Origin: Gammaproteobacteria bacterium
GTDB taxonomy: Bacteria > Pseudomonadota > Gammaproteobacteria > SZUA-140
Assembly: GCA_015491865.1 (NCBI GenBank)
Contig: WFVD01000018.1
Location: 62,001-126,000 of the forward strand
DNA: 64,000 nucleotides
Reading direction: 5' to 3'
Shown here: piece after piece, positions 8,555-18,423 of the stretch
Position numbering within the stretch: position 1 is the first letter of the stretch
Layout of the letters: each line of letters begins with the position of its first letter
Made by a program: the position numbers and the translations under genes
Notes under the pieces: generated by a model
Database searches by the model: none
Seen by the model: the letters and a program-made list of their open reading frames with translations, nothing else
Told to the model about the DNA's origin: nothing

Positions 8555-9667
8555 ATGTCTGGAAATTCATTTGGAAAACTTTTTACGGTCACCTCTTTTG
8601 GTGAGAGTCATGGGCCTGCACTCGGTTGCATCATAGACGGCTGTCCACCGGGGCTTGAGCTAACGGTTGCGGACCTGCAGCGAGACCTTGATCGGCGCAA
8701 GCCAGGCACTTCACGCCACACCACGCAACGACGTGAGGCTGACGAAGTAAAAATTCTTTCAGGCCTGTTTGAAGGTAAGACCACCGGTACGCCGATCGGC
8801 TTGCTGATTGAAAATACCGATCAGCGCTCAAAAGACTATTCCGACATCATGAACAGTTTTCGCCCGGGACACGCCGACTACACCTATCAGCAGAAATATG
8901 GGCTGCGAGATTACCGCGGTGGTGGCCGTTCATCGGCGCGTGAAACGGCGATGCGAGTAGCCGCCGGTGCAGTCGCCAAAAAATACCTGAAAACACGGTA
9001 TGGCATTACAGTCCGTGGTTATATGGCGCAGCTTGGCCCTATTGAGATGGCTGCGATGGGGTCAGAGGGGTTTGACTGGAATGAGGTCGGTAATAACCCC
9101 TTTTTCTCGCCCGATGCCTCGAAGGTTGAGGCGCTGGAAAAGTATATGGATGCCCTGAGAAAAGAGGGTAACTCGATCGGTGCGCGTATTAACGTGGTTG
9201 CGGAAGGGGTGCCGCCGGGGTGGGGCGAGCCGATCTTCGACCGCCTTGATGCCGATATCGCCCATGCGTTGATGAGTATCAATGCGGTTAAGGGAGTTGA
9301 GATCGGTGCGGGTTTTGATTGCATTGAACAGAAAGGGAGTGAGCATCGCGATGAGATCACCCCTGAAGGTTTTCTGAGCAACCACGCTGGCGGTGTGCTG
9401 GGGGGGATCTCCAGTGGTCAACATATTCGCGCGAGTCTTGCGCTGAAGGCGACTTCGAGCCTGCGCCTGCCGGGTAAGAGTATCGATATCCACGGCAAGC
9501 CGATGGAGGTGATTACCAAAGGACGGCATGATCCCTGTGTCGGCATCCGGGCGACACCGATTGCCGAGGCGATGCTGGCGATGGTGCTGATGGATCACAT
9601 GTTGCGTCACCGCGCACAGAATGCGGATGTGCACTCAGAAACCCCTGTGATTCCTGCTCAGCCTTAA
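8555..9667 (+). CDS. aroC: Chorismate synthase
   Basis: The last step of the shikimate pathway: 5-enolpyruvylshikimate 3-phosphate to chorismate, needing reduced FMN. The 370-residue product has the family signatures [18 protein letters not shown] near the start, RPGHADYTY with [12 protein letters not shown] in the middle, and the C-terminal [18 protein letters not shown]. The start is the ATG giving [10 protein letters not shown], which matches family N-termini; the frame is open 78 bases further upstream but that part lacks similarity. No strong ribosome site is seen. It overlaps the downstream transporter start by one base (TAATG). Confidence 0.97.
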   Translation: MSGNSFGKLFTVTSFGESHGPALGCIIDGCPPGLELTVADLQRDLDRRKPGTSRHTTQRREADEVKILSGLFEGKTTGTPIGLLIENTDQRSKDYSDIMNSFRPGHADYTYQQKYGLRDYRGGGRSSARETAMRVAAGAVAKKYLKTRYGITVRGYMAQLGPIEMAAMGSEGFDWNEVGNNPFFSPDASKVEALEKYMDALRKEGNSIGARINVVAEGVPPGWGEPIFDRLDADIAHALMSINAVKGVEIGAGFDCIEQKGSEHRDEITPEGFLSNHAGGVLGGISSGQHIRASLALKATSSLRLPGKSIDIHGKPMEVITKGRHDPCVGIRATPIAEAMLAMVLMDHMLRHRAQNADVHSETPVIPAQP

Positions 9668-10833
9668 TGTCGAGATCCGATGAAGCGACGCCGTACTGGC
9701 GTCTTTCCGGCTTCTATTTTTTCTATTTCGCGGCCCTGGGCGCGTTGCTGCCTTACTGGGGACTCTACCTGCAGTCCCTCGGTTTTAGTGCGCGCGAAAT
9801 TGGCGAGTTGATCGCGGTTCTGATGGCAACCAAGATTGTCGCCCCGAATATCTGGGGGTGGATAGCTGACCATTCCGGACGGCGAATGGTGATCGTTCGC
9901 GTCGGCTCGCTCCTTTCTGTGGTCGCCTTTGCTGGCATCTTTCTTGGGGTTTCGTACTGGTGGGTCGCCTTTGTCATCTGCCTCTTTAGCTTTTTCTGGA
10001 ATGCGACACTGCCGCAGTTTGAGGCCGCGACGCTGAGCCACCTCGGCGATGATAGTACACAGCGATATAGCCGTATTCGTCTCTGGGGGTCAGTGGGTTT
10101 TATTGTCGCGGTTGTGGCCGTGGGGCCGCTGCTGGAAGCGCAGGGTATCAACCTGCTGCCGGGGGTGCTGCTCGCGCTATTTGTCGCTATTTGGTTGAAT
10201 AGTCTGGTAGTGCCAGAGCAGGCGGCGGGCCATCTGTCGCTTGATCACGAGCCGTTACGGAATGTGCTGCGTCAGCCAACGGTCGTGGCGCTGCTGCTGA
10301 TCTGTTTTCTGGTGCAGATGAGCCACGGCCCCTACTATACATTCTACACCATCTATCTTGACGATTCTGGCTATTCACGCAGCATGATCGGGCAGCTCTG
10401 GGCGCTTGGTGTGGTGGCAGAGATTGGGGCCTTTCTGGTGATGCACAGACTCTTTCCTCGCTTTGGTGTGCGCCGGCTGTTGCTGGTGGCGCTGGCGTTA
10501 ACGACGTTGCGCTGGCTGCTGGTGGCGTGGTGGGTTGAGTCGCTTGCGGTGATGATTTTTGCACAGCTACTGCACGCCTTTAGTTTTGGCGTGTTCCATG
10601 CAGTGGCGATTTCACTCATCCACCGCTATTTTGTAGGGCGACATCAAGGCAAGGGGCAGGCGCTCTACAGCAGCATTAGTTTTGGTGCGGGTGGCGCAAT
10701 AGGAAGCCTCTATAGCGGTTATGTGTGGGAGGGGCTTGGCCCGTCATGGGCATATCTGTTTGCTGCCGTGGCGAGTTTGCTAGCTTTCTGGATTGCGTGG
10801 CAGAAAATTCACATAAAATGCGAAGAAAAGTGA
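9667..10833 (+). CDS. MFS transporter, HcaT/MFS_1-like family
   Basis: A 388-residue inner-membrane protein with about twelve membrane segments. YWRLSGFYFFYFAALGALLPYWGLYL at its start and the loop PNIWGWIADHSGRRM are characteristic of the HcaT-like group (MFS_1_like), which includes the putative 3-phenylpropionate transporter of E. coli. Members are common next to aroC in gammaproteobacteria, but that position does not show the substrate. The start codon shares one base with the aroC stop, so the pair is probably translated together. Confidence 0.85.
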   Translation: MSRSDEATPYWRLSGFYFFYFAALGALLPYWGLYLQSLGFSAREIGELIAVLMATKIVAPNIWGWIADHSGRRMVIVRVGSLLSVVAFAGIFLGVSYWWVAFVICLFSFFWNATLPQFEAATLSHLGDDSTQRYSRIRLWGSVGFIVAVVAVGPLLEAQGINLLPGVLLALFVAIWLNSLVVPEQAAGHLSLDHEPLRNVLRQPTVVALLLICFLVQMSHGPYYTFYTIYLDDSGYSRSMIGQLWALGVVAEIGAFLVMHRLFPRFGVRRLLLVALALTTLRWLLVAWWVESLAVMIFAQLLHAFSFGVFHAVAISLIHRYFVGRHQGKGQALYSSISFGAGGAIGSLYSGYVWEGLGPSWAYLFAAVASLLAFWIAWQKIHIKCEEK

Positions 10834-10842
10834 GCCATGGAA

Positions 10843-10871
10843 TTGACGACCACACCATCGCCGCGTATTAT
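10843..10871 (+). promoter_or_regulatory. Sigma-70 promoter of the five-tRNA operon
   Basis: TTGACG (10843-10848), a 17-base spacer and TATTAT (10866-10871). The bases after the -10 box are GC-rich (CCCCTGCC), a discriminator type linked to stringent control of stable RNA genes. It lies 66 bases before tRNA-Pro and just after the upstream transporter gene. Confidence 0.75.
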
Positions 10872-10936
10872 CCCCTGCCTTGTGAGGCGTGATGGTCGTG
10901 ATGTTGTCATAGCGCTCCAAGTATCGGTATTAGATT

Positions 10937-11013
10937 CGGGGTATAGCGCAGCCTGGTAGCGCGCCTGCTTTGGGAGCAGGATGTCGGGAGTTCGAATCTC
11001 TCTACCCCGACCA
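10937..11013 (+). tRNA. tRNA-Pro (anticodon UGG)
   Basis: A full cloverleaf: acceptor arms CGGGGTA and TACCCCG, anticodon loop TTTGGGA between CCTGC and GCAGG, T loop TTCGAAT, and an encoded CCA end. It is the first of five tRNAs in one operon. Confidence 0.97.
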
Positions 11014-11072
11014 TTTTTGAAGTAATGTCTGTCCCTGAGCGTGATGTGGGATATGCCATCCTGGCGGTTTAA

Positions 11073-11149
11073 GCGCCTGTAGCTCATTCGGATAGAGCAT
11101 CGGCCTTCTAAGCCGAGGGTAGCAGGTTCGAATCCTGCCAGGCGCGCCA
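11073..11149 (+). tRNA. tRNA-Arg (anticodon UCU)
   Basis: Acceptor arms GCGCCTG and CAGGCGC, anticodon loop CTTCTAA in a TCGGC/GCCGA stem, T arm GCAGG-TTCGAAT-CCTGC, CCA encoded. It reads the rare arginine codons AGA and AGG. Confidence 0.97.
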
Positions 11150-11183
11150 TATTTTAGGGTATGGCGGTGGTTTAAGGTTTTAT

Positions 11184-11260
11184 GGTGAGCGTAGCTCAGT
11201 TGGTAGAGCCCCGGATTGTGATTCCGGTGGTCGTGGGTTCGAGCCCCATCGTTCACCCCA
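11184..11260 (+). tRNA. tRNA-His (anticodon GUG)
   Basis: Anticodon loop TTGTGAT in a CCGGA/TCCGG stem. The histidine-specific extra G at position -1 is encoded (base 11184) and faces C73, extending the acceptor stem to eight pairs. CCA is encoded. Confidence 0.97.
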
Positions 11261-11266
11261 TTTTTA

Positions 11267-11342
<76 letters not shown>

Positions 11343-11448
11343 CTACTAGAAGTAGCCGGTGCGGTGTTTAAAGATGTGCTGTTTAAGGATATACTGCGCA
11401 ACTGTTTTTGTTAGCCAGACATATTACATCGTAATATGCTCATACTTT

Positions 11449-11533
11449 GCGAAAGTGGCGAAATTGGTATACGCGCTGGTTTTAGGTACCAGTGGGGCAA
11501 CCCGTGAGAGTTCGAGTCTCTCCTTTCGCACCA
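11449..11533 (+). tRNA. tRNA-Leu (anticodon UAG)
   Basis: A class II tRNA of 85 bases with a long variable arm (TGGGGCAACCCGT region). Acceptor arms GCGAAAG and CTTTCGC, anticodon loop TTTAGGT in a CTGGT/ACCAG stem, CCA encoded. It is the last gene of the tRNA operon. Confidence 0.97.
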
Positions 11534-11872
11534 TTTTTATAGCTCCTCCATCTGTTGATATTAACAGCGTAAAGCCGCACTTTATCTGATCAGGCATGCA
11601 GCATGGTTGGCATGCCGCGCCAGCCAGACCGATGGTTGAAAAATCATGCAGGGTACTACGACGTTTATTCATAACCGCAGCGCAGGAAAATTCGGCTCGA
11701 AATGCGCTTTTACTACGTGTAAACTTTGTTTCTTAGCGTTAACTGGGTTTTTGGGTCGGATTTTTTGTATAAATGTAGGGTAGTGCGCCTTGCCTCGTAT
11801 TCATCCGGGGCCTTTTCAATAACCTGTTGATTTTAGATTGATTTATTATTTAGTTAATTGAGGGAAGATGAC
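11534..11872 (+). other. Gene-free stretch between tRNA-Leu and tig
   Basis: No coding or RNA gene is seen. It holds a 7-bp inverted repeat, GGCATGC and GCATGCC (11593-11599 and 11610-11616, ten bases apart). This may end or help process the tRNA transcript, although no T-tract follows. A TATAAAT lies about 100 bases before tig without a matching -35 box. The tig ribosome site GAGGGAAG is at the end. Confidence 0.4.
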
Positions 11873-13177
11873 ATGCAAGTTTCTGTAGAGGCCACCGGTA
11901 CGCTGGAACGCAAAATGACGGTAGCAGTTCCTGCTGAACGCGTTGATCAGGAGGTGCAGAAGCGTCTTCAGTCGCTGTCGCGCACAGCGAATTTACCTGG
12001 TTTTCGTCCAGGTAAAGTGCCCGCGAAGGTTGTGGCTAGCAAATACGGCCCAAAGGTGCGTCAGGAGGTGGTGGATGAGGTGACGCGCTCAAGCTTTTAC
12101 GAGGCGCTGTCGGCGGAGAAACTGCAGCCAGCGGGTCTGCCTATCTTTGAGCCAGCTCCATCTGCTGAGAGCGAGCGCCTTGAATATACTGCGACCTTTG
12201 AGGTCTTTCCTGAGGTTGAACTCGCCTCATTTGATGGGGTTAGCGTTGAAGTGCCTTCGGCCGAGATCACAGAAGCAGATATCGACGGGATGATTGAGAA
12301 GATGCGCCGCCAGCGTGTAGAGTGGGAAGAGGTGGCACGTCCTGCTGAAAAAGAGGATCAGCTGGTTGTCGACTTTATAGGGACAGTGGATGGCGAGAAG
12401 TTTGAAGGGGGTGAGGGCAAGAATGTGACGCTGGTGTTGGGTTCAAGCACTTTTATCCCTGGATTTGAGGATCAGTTAATCGGTGCATCGAAGGGTGATG
12501 AGCGAACCGTTAATGTCACCTTTCCAGAGCCCTATCAAGCTGCCGAACTGGCAGGAAAAGAGGCGCAATTTGCAGTGACCGTTCAGTCAGTTTCTGAGGC
12601 AAAGCTGCCTGAAGTCGATGAGGATTTCGCCAGGAATTTTGCAATCGATAGTCTTGATGAACTGCGTGGCGAGCTGAGAAAAAGTATGCAGTATGAGCTG
12701 GATCAGGCGCTCAAAGGAAAAACTAAGCAGGCGGTTATGGATATGCTGTTTGAGAAAAACCCGCTTGACCTGCCCAAGAGCCTTGTTGATGATGAGATCA
12801 ACGCGTTGATGAACCAGATGAAAAACAACCTGAAAAATCAGGGTGTGGCGGTGGAAGCGTTAGAGCTGGATGGGAAAATGTACGAAGATCAGGCGCGCCG
12901 CCGTGTGACCCTGAGCCTTCTGATTTCAGAAATTGTTAAAGCGAACGGGATCAAGGCTTCACCAGAGAAAATCCGTGAAACAGTTGACTCAGTTGCATCA
13001 ACTTATGACACCCCAGACGAAGTGGTCAAGTGGTATTACGAAGATCGGGAGCGTCTGGGGCAGATTGAATCTGTTGTACTGGAAGAGCGGGTCGTCGACT
13101 GGGTGCTGGATAAAATCCAGGTCGAGAAATCGCCCACCACTTTTGAGGCATTAATGGAGCGTTCAAACAAGCAGTAA
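11873..13177 (+). CDS. tig: Trigger factor, ribosome-associated chaperone
   Basis: Trigger factor binds the ribosome exit tunnel and shields new chains; it also has peptidyl-prolyl isomerase activity. The 434-residue protein matches E. coli (432). Seen in order: an N-terminal ribosome-binding domain with the signature GFRPGKVPAKVV (about residues 43-54), the FKBP-type isomerase domain (about 150-245, EDQLVVDFIGTVDGEKFEGG), and a long helical C-terminal domain. The ATG at 11873 was chosen because GAGGGAAG precedes it and MQVSVE matches family starts. It begins the conserved tig-clpP-clpX-lon cluster. Confidence 0.97.
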   Translation: MQVSVEATGTLERKMTVAVPAERVDQEVQKRLQSLSRTANLPGFRPGKVPAKVVASKYGPKVRQEVVDEVTRSSFYEALSAEKLQPAGLPIFEPAPSAESERLEYTATFEVFPEVELASFDGVSVEVPSAEITEADIDGMIEKMRRQRVEWEEVARPAEKEDQLVVDFIGTVDGEKFEGGEGKNVTLVLGSSTFIPGFEDQLIGASKGDERTVNVTFPEPYQAAELAGKEAQFAVTVQSVSEAKLPEVDEDFARNFAIDSLDELRGELRKSMQYELDQALKGKTKQAVMDMLFEKNPLDLPKSLVDDEINALMNQMKNNLKNQGVAVEALELDGKMYEDQARRRVTLSLLISEIVKANGIKASPEKIRETVDSVASTYDTPDEVVKWYYEDRERLGQIESVVLEERVVDWVLDKIQVEKSPTTFEALMERSNKQ

Positions 13178-13391
13178 CGGCGTCTCTGATTGTCGGCAGC
13201 GCACCTGAGAGAGGGTGGTGCTTCGATTGATTTTAGAGGTATAGTGAGTTGTACTGTTAAGTCGTTGAAATAGCCAAGTTAAAGCAGTTTAGAGGGCTCC
13301 GACTCAGTGGGCCGTCCAGACTGTCGCAATAATTAAAGAGCAATATTGGCTCATGAATGTGCTGTTCGGGCCGAAGAGATACGCCGTACTT

Positions 13392-13410
13392 TGAGACTAG
13401 ATTGGTCTCA
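13392..13410. repeat. Operator-like inverted repeat upstream of clpP
   Basis: TGAGAC and GTCTCA flank a 7-base spacer. The arms are perfect, and the centre lies about 60 bases before the candidate clpP -35 box. This is the geometry of a dimeric regulator site, but no known regulator is matched. Confidence 0.35.
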
Positions 13411-13461
13411 TTGACGGCCTGAAACAGATGAGAACAGGCTGCAGAAATGGCTGGCCCGGAC

Positions 13462-13491
13462 TTGACGGCTCGGTGGATATTCCGAGATAAG
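13462..13491 (+). promoter_or_regulatory. Candidate clpP promoter
   Basis: TTGACG (13462-13467), an 18-base spacer and GATAAG (13486-13491, four of six consensus bases), 45 bases before the likely clpP start. No sigma-32 box (CTTGAAA) was found in this gap. Confidence 0.35.
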
Positions 13492-13536
13492 ACAAACAGT
13501 TGCTGAGTTACAGGATGCACTAAAGGATAGGTGGTG

Positions 13537-14172
13537 ATGACCGATAGAATAATAAATCAGGCGATAACAGGAGACACCAGTATGAGTCTGGTTCCGATGG
13601 TGGTAGAGCAGTCATCTCGCGGAGAGCGGGCCTACGATATATACTCAAGACTGCTTAAAGAGCGAGTAATTTTTCTGGTAGGGCAGGTAGAGGATCATAT
13701 GGCTAACCTGGTTGTCGCTCAGTTGCTGTTTTTAGAGTCTGAAAACCCTGATAAAGATATTCACCTTTACATCAATTCCCCCGGCGGTTCAGTGACGGCG
13801 GGCATGTCTATATACGACACCATGCAATTTATCAAACCGGATGTTAGTACCATGTGTATCGGTCAGGCGGCCAGCATGGGCGCGCTGCTCTTGACTGGTG
13901 GCGCAGCAGGAAAACGTTACTGTCTGCCTCATTCGCGGATGATGATTCATCAGCCATTGGGAGGTTTTCAGGGGCAGGCGGCTGACTTTGATATCCATGC
14001 GCGTGAAATTCTACGTATTCGTGAGGAGCTGAATCGGGTGATGGCGCACCATACCGGGCAGGATCTGGAGCGTGTTCAGGCGGATACAGATCGTGATAAT
14101 TTTATGTCAGGCAGTGAGGCGGTTGAGTATGGCCTGATCGATACAATTCTCGACAATCGCAGCGCAGCGTAA
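13537..14172 (+). CDS. clpP: ATP-dependent Clp protease proteolytic subunit
   Basis: ClpP forms the double-ring peptidase chamber used by ClpX (next gene) and ClpA. The 211-residue protein carries the triad Ser113 (GQAASMGA), His138 ([10 protein letters not shown]) and Asp183 (ADTDRD), numbered from the ATG at 13537. The mature start in the family is near [24 protein letters not shown]. Three starts compete: GTG 13531, ATG 13537 (AAGGA upstream) and ATG 13582, which has the better ribosome site AGGAGA and would remove a 15-residue propeptide. Fold and activity are the same in each case. Confidence 0.97.
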   Translation: MTDRIINQAITGDTSMSLVPMVVEQSSRGERAYDIYSRLLKERVIFLVGQVEDHMANLVVAQLLFLESENPDKDIHLYINSPGGSVTAGMSIYDTMQFIKPDVSTMCIGQAASMGALLLTGGAAGKRYCLPHSRMMIHQPLGGFQGQAADFDIHAREILRIREELNRVMAHHTGQDLERVQADTDRDNFMSGSEAVEYGLIDTILDNRSAA

Positions 14173-14218
14173 CGGTTGCGAACTGTTTAATCGCGTAGAA
14201 CGGTTTTGATGGAAGAGC

Positions 14219-14246
14219 GATCAAAGGGCGCGTGTTCCCTTTAATC
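14219..14246 (+). other. Hairpin between clpP and clpX
   Basis: AAAGGG and CCCTTT (14223-14228, 14237-14242) around an eight-base loop, extended by GAT/ATC past one mismatch. No T-tract follows, so it is more likely an mRNA processing or stabilising element than a full terminator. Confidence 0.3.
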
Positions 14247-14266
14247 ATGAAGTAGTGGAGTTAGTC

Positions 14267-15556
14267 ATGAGCGATGATAAAGACAACGATAAAAAAGAAG
14301 AGAGCGAAAAACTGTTGTATTGCTCTTTTTGCGGCAAGAGCCAGCATGAGGTGCGCAAACTGATTGCAGGCCCTTCGGTCTTTGTCTGCGATGAATGTGT
14401 TGAACTCTGTAACGATATTATTCGTGAAGAAGTGCAGGAAAAGTCTGCATCAATGCAGGGTACAAAACTACCGACTCCCCATGAAATCAGCGCAATTCTT
14501 GATGAATATGTGATTGGCCAGAAGCGCGCCAAGAAAGTGCTGGCCGTTGCGGTCTATAACCACTACAAGCGTCAGGAAGTGGGTGAGAAGAAAGATGAAG
14601 TAGAGCTAGCTAAAAGTAACATCCTGCTCATTGGGCCAACAGGTTGTGGTAAAACACTACTGGCTGAAACCCTGGCTCGCCTGCTCAACGTCCCTTTTAC
14701 GATTGCCGATGCGACCACGCTGACGGAGGCGGGTTACGTCGGTGAAGATGTTGAAAACATTATTCAGAAGTTGCTGCAAAAGTGTGATTATGATGTTGAT
14801 AAAGCGCAGCGTGGTATTGTCTACATCGATGAGATTGACAAGATTTCACGTAAATCTGATAACCCTTCGATTACGCGTGATGTATCAGGTGAAGGTGTAC
14901 AGCAGGCGCTGCTGAAACTGATCGAAGGCACGGTAGCCTCTGTGCCGCCTCAAGGCGGGCGCAAACACCCTCAGCAGGAGTTTTTGCAGGTCGACACCTC
15001 AAATATTCTGTTTATTTGTGGCGGTGCATTTGCCGGGCTGGATAAGGTGATTCGTGATCGTTCAGAGAAGGGCGGTATCGGTTTTTCTGCTGAAGTGAAG
15101 AGCAAAGATGACAAGCGTCCAGTGGGCGAGATCCTCTACTCGGTAGAGCCTGAAGATTTGGTCAAATATGGTTTAATTCCAGAGTTTGTTGGGCGCCTGC
15201 CTGTGATCGCGACGCTTGAAGAGCTCGACGAAGCTTCGCTGGTAAAAATTCTGACTGAACCCAAAAATGCCATCACCAAGCAGTTTGGTAAATTGTTTGA
15301 GATGGAAGGCTGCGAGTTAGAGATTCGTGATGATGCTCTAAGTGCAGTGGCGTGCAAAGCGATGGAGCGTAAGACTGGTGCACGTGGTCTGCGCTCAATC
15401 ATCGAACAGGTACTGCTGGATACGATGTATGACCTGCCTTCAATGGAGAACGTTGCTAAAGTGGTGGTGGACGAAGGGGTGATCAACGCCGACTCTGAAC
15501 CGTTGATGATCTATGCCAGTAGCGAAAATAACCAGGTATCCGCAACAAACGATTAA
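14267..15556 (+). CDS. clpX: ATP-dependent Clp protease ATP-binding subunit ClpX
   Basis: The AAA+ unfoldase that feeds substrates into ClpP. At 429 residues it matches E. coli (424). Seen: an N-terminal zinc-binding domain with four cysteines (CSFCGK and CDECVELC), Walker A GPTGCGKT, Walker [10 protein letters not shown], the pore loop GYVGED, and the sensor regions near [11 protein letters not shown]. The ATG at 14267 follows a GGAG ribosome site; a GTG 12 bases upstream is in frame but less likely. It sits 95 bases after clpP, as in most gammaproteobacteria. Confidence 0.98.
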   Translation: MSDDKDNDKKEESEKLLYCSFCGKSQHEVRKLIAGPSVFVCDECVELCNDIIREEVQEKSASMQGTKLPTPHEISAILDEYVIGQKRAKKVLAVAVYNHYKRQEVGEKKDEVELAKSNILLIGPTGCGKTLLAETLARLLNVPFTIADATTLTEAGYVGEDVENIIQKLLQKCDYDVDKAQRGIVYIDEIDKISRKSDNPSITRDVSGEGVQQALLKLIEGTVASVPPQGGRKHPQQEFLQVDTSNILFICGGAFAGLDKVIRDRSEKGGIGFSAEVKSKDDKRPVGEILYSVEPEDLVKYGLIPEFVGRLPVIATLEELDEASLVKILTEPKNAITKQFGKLFEMEGCELEIRDDALSAVACKAMERKTGARGLRSIIEQVLLDTMYDLPSMENVAKVVVDEGVINADSEPLMIYASSENNQVSATND

Positions 15557-15567
15557 TCTCTACTCGC

Positions 15568-15587
15568 GCCGCCTTTCAGTAGGCGGC
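15568..15587 (+). other. Hairpin after clpX
   Basis: GCCGCC and GGCGGC pair around an eight-base loop, 12 bases after the clpX stop. No T-tract follows. It could protect the 3' end of the clpP-clpX transcript or pause transcription before lon. Confidence 0.35.
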
Positions 15588-15625
15588 TCAAATGTGTAAT
15601 TGTTCATAACCTGTAACAATTTCCC

Positions 15626-15654
15626 CTTGAAAAGTGCGTTAGCTATCCTTAAAT
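15626..15654 (+). promoter_or_regulatory. Candidate sigma-32 (heat-shock) promoter of lon
   Basis: A perfect CTTGAAA (15626-15632), a 14-base spacer and CCTTAAAT (15647-15654, a partial match to CCCCATNT). It lies 107 bases before lon, a classic heat-shock gene. The -35 match and the spacing are good; the -10 box is only fair. Confidence 0.6.
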
Positions 15655-15760
15655 AATGTTCTGTATATTTAGAGGTAAAGGACGGCGCGCAGTTGTCGAT
15701 GAATTTAATTAAGAGAGTGTGTAGCCTCACTTACACCCCGCAGAAGAATGAGGACTTATC

Positions 15761-18196
15761 ATGGCGCAGAATGAAGAGCTAACCGAAGTGAATGAAGAGC
15801 AGACAATTCTCCCTGTTTTGCCACTAAGAGATGTGGTTGTTTATCCTCATATGGTGATCCCACTGTTTGTTGGTCGAGATAAATCGATCAAGGCACTGGA
15901 GGCGGCAATGGAACGCGACAAGCAGGTCATGCTGGTATCACAGCGTAATGCATCAATCGATGACCCGCAGGAAGAAGATATTTACGATATCGGAACTGTT
16001 GCAACAATCCTGCAGATGTTGAAACTTCCTGATGGCACGGTCAAAGTGCTGGTAGAAGGGATTGAACGCGCGCGTACGATCCATTTTATGGGTACACAGG
16101 AATACTTTGTAGCGCAGATCTCGATGTTACGAGCAGCTGAAATGCCAGAGCGAGAGGCGGAGGTGTTGAGCCGCTCGGTATTAGGTCAGTTTGATCAATA
16201 TGTAAAATTGAACAATAAAGTGCCGCCGGAGGTGCTCTCATCGCTCGCCTCGATAGAAGATGCCGGGCGACTTGCTGATACCATCGCAGCCCATATGACG
16301 CTGAAAGTGGAAGAGCGCCAGGAGCTGCTAGAGCAGGTCGAAGCGCGTCTGCGTCTGGAGCGGCTGATGAGTCTGATGGAATCTGAAATTGACCTTCTTC
16401 AGGTTGAGAAACGGATTCGTGGGCGAGTGAAGCGCCAGATGGAAAAGAGCCAGCGCGAGTACTACCTGAATGAACAGATGAAGGCGATTCAGAAAGAGCT
16501 GGGCGATATGGATGATGTGCCTAACGAGCTCGATGAGTTAACGCAGAAGATTGAAAAATCGGGTATGTCGAAAGAGGCAAGGAAAAAGGCCGACGCCGAA
16601 CTGAATAAATTAAAGATGATGTCACCCATGTCGGCCGAGGCCGCCGTAGTGCGTAATTACATCGACTGGATAACCAGTGTGCCGTGGAAAAAACGTAGCA
16701 AGATCTGCCGTCAGCTGGCGAAGGCGGAAGATGTGCTAGAGACAGACCACTTTGGTCTGGAAAAGGTTAAGGAGCGTATTCTCGAATACCTGGCAGTGCA
16801 ACAGCGTGTCGACAAGCTAAAGGGGCCTATTCTCTGTTTAGTAGGGCCTCCAGGTGTGGGTAAAACCTCGCTGGGGCGTTCGATCGCGCGCGCAACGAAT
16901 CGCAAATTTGTCCGCATGGCGTTAGGTGGTGTACGTGATGAGGCTGAAATACGGGGCCACCGTCGCACCTATATTGGCTCAATGCCGGGTAAGATTGTGC
17001 AAAACCTTGCCAAGGTTGAGACACGTAATCCACTGTTCCTGCTGGATGAGATTGACAAGATGGCCAATGATTTTCGGGGTGATCCGGCATCGGCGCTGTT
17101 AGAGGTGCTTGATCCTGAGCAGAACAGCACCTTTAATGATCACTACCTGGAAGTCGATTATGACCTTTCTGACGTGATGTTTGTCTGCACCGCCAATAGC
17201 ATGAATATCCCCGGTCCGTTGCTTGATCGGATGGAGGTAATTCGTCTTTCAGGTTATACCGAAGATGAAAAGATCAATATTGCACAGCGTTATCTACTGG
17301 AAAAACAGATCAAGGATAACGGCTTAAAGAAAAATGAAATTAGCATTTCAGAAGGGGCGATTCGAGACATTGTTCGTTACTACACACGTGAAGCGGGTGT
17401 ACGCGGTTTAGAGCGTGAGATCTCAAAAGTGTGTCGTAAGGTCGTTAAAAGCATCCTGTTAAGTGATAGCAAAAAGAAGGTCGTGGTTGGCTCCCGTAAT
17501 CTATCAAAATACCTGGGTGTACGGCGTTTTCGTTTCGGTCTGGCTGAAGAGCATGACCAGGTCGGCCAGGTCACCGGGCTGGCATGGACTGAAGTGGGCG
17601 GTGAACTGCTGACCATTGAAGGCACCGTGATGCCCGGTAAAGGCAAGCTGACAATTACAGGGCAGATTGGTGATGTGATGCAGGAGTCTGTACAGGCGGC
17701 GATGACAGTTGTGCGTAGCCGTGCGAATCTGCTGGGTATAGATAGTGAGTTCTACCAGACCAATGACATTCATGTGCATGTGCCTGAAGGCGGTATTCCC
17801 AAAGATGGCCCAAGTGCAGGTATCGGTATGTGTACTGCATTGGTCTCGGCATTAACGGGTATTCCTGTTCGCTCAGATGTCGCGATGACCGGCGAGATTA
17901 CACTGCGTGGCGAGGTACTTCCTATTGGCGGCCTTAAGGAGAAATTGCTGGCGGCTCATCGAGGTGGCATTAAAACCGTCTTGATCCCTGATGACAACCG
18001 ACGTGATCTTGTTGAGATTCCGGCTAACATCAAAAAGGATCTGGAGATTAAACCCGTGAAATGGATCGATGAAGTGTTACAGACAGCACTACAGCATATG
18101 CCTGAACCCATTGTAAATAAAGAGGGTGAAGGTGAAATTAGCGCAAATAAAAAAGGTGCTAAAGCGAAGAAAGGGAGTTATATCCGTCCTCATTAA
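15761..18196 (+). CDS. lon: ATP-dependent protease Lon
   Basis: A cytoplasmic AAA+ serine protease that degrades misfolded and regulatory proteins. The 811-residue protein is slightly longer than E. coli Lon (784). Seen: the N-terminal LAN domain ([20 protein letters not shown]), a coiled-coil with [17 protein letters not shown], Walker [10 protein letters not shown], Walker [11 protein letters not shown], and the protease domain with the Ser685/Lys728 dyad (DGPSAGIG and [13 protein letters not shown]). The C-terminal 40 residues are lysine-rich and extra compared with E. coli. It has its own upstream region with a likely heat-shock promoter and ends in a strong terminator. Confidence 0.98.
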   Translation: MAQNEELTEVNEEQTILPVLPLRDVVVYPHMVIPLFVGRDKSIKALEAAMERDKQVMLVSQRNASIDDPQEEDIYDIGTVATILQMLKLPDGTVKVLVEGIERARTIHFMGTQEYFVAQISMLRAAEMPEREAEVLSRSVLGQFDQYVKLNNKVPPEVLSSLASIEDAGRLADTIAAHMTLKVEERQELLEQVEARLRLERLMSLMESEIDLLQVEKRIRGRVKRQMEKSQREYYLNEQMKAIQKELGDMDDVPNELDELTQKIEKSGMSKEARKKADAELNKLKMMSPMSAEAAVVRNYIDWITSVPWKKRSKICRQLAKAEDVLETDHFGLEKVKERILEYLAVQQRVDKLKGPILCLVGPPGVGKTSLGRSIARATNRKFVRMALGGVRDEAEIRGHRRTYIGSMPGKIVQNLAKVETRNPLFLLDEIDKMANDFRGDPASALLEVLDPEQNSTFNDHYLEVDYDLSDVMFVCTANSMNIPGPLLDRMEVIRLSGYTEDEKINIAQRYLLEKQIKDNGLKKNEISISEGAIRDIVRYYTREAGVRGLEREISKVCRKVVKSILLSDSKKKVVVGSRNLSKYLGVRRFRFGLAEEHDQVGQVTGLAWTEVGGELLTIEGTVMPGKGKLTITGQIGDVMQESVQAAMTVVRSRANLLGIDSEFYQTNDIHVHVPEGGIPKDGPSAGIGMCTALVSALTGIPVRSDVAMTGEITLRGEVLPIGGLKEKLLAAHRGGIKTVLIPDDNRRDLVEIPANIKKDLEIKPVKWIDEVLQTALQHMPEPIVNKEGEGEISANKKGAKAKKGSYIRPH

Positions 18197-18239
18197 CCAG
18201 CATTAAAAGTGCTTGTCTTCAGGGTGCTGCATGATGTAT

Positions 18240-18272
18240 CCTGCTCGCGCTTCCAGCGGGCAGGTTTTTTTT
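18240..18272 (+). terminator. Rho-independent terminator of lon
   Basis: A nine-pair stem (CCTGCTCGC with GCGGGCAGG, one G-T pair), a seven-base loop and eight T residues, 44 bases after the lon stop. Confidence 0.93.
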
Positions 18273-18303
18273 AGCCTTCTTTTATAGTGTTTTTGTTATC
18301 GGC

Positions 18304-18332
18304 TTGACAGGGCCTGACTGCAATTGTATAAA
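18304..18332 (+). promoter_or_regulatory. Strong sigma-70 promoter of hupB
   Basis: A consensus TTGACA (18304-18309), a 17-base spacer and TATAAA (18327-18332). The predicted start near 18339 gives a leader of about 85 bases before hupB. Confidence 0.85.
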
Positions 18333-18423
18333 AGGCATCGTTGTTAAGCACTACATCTCTGCAGAATATTTAAATCGTTTTTCGAAACACCTCTTCGCAG
18401 ATAATTAATTGGGAGCATGAATA

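Larger units (their letters stand above)
13178..13536 (+). other. Gene-free stretch between tig and clpP
   Basis: About 360 bases without a supported gene. A minus-strand open frame here (13257-13520) has no ribosome site or recognisable similarity. It contains an operator-like inverted repeat at 13392-13410 and a possible clpP promoter at 13462-13491, listed separately. Confidence 0.4.

Noticed and set aside
10809-11256. Minus-strand open frames across the tRNA cluster
   Set aside because: They overlap well-formed tRNA genes and are a known artefact of tRNA repeats on the opposite strand.
11770-11777. TATAAAT before tig as a promoter
   Set aside because: No -35 box at 16-18 bases and no extended -10 motif of the right spacing.
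13257-13520. Minus-strand open frame of 87 codons between tig and clpP
   Set aside because: No ribosome site, no recognisable motif, and it covers the likely clpP promoter region.
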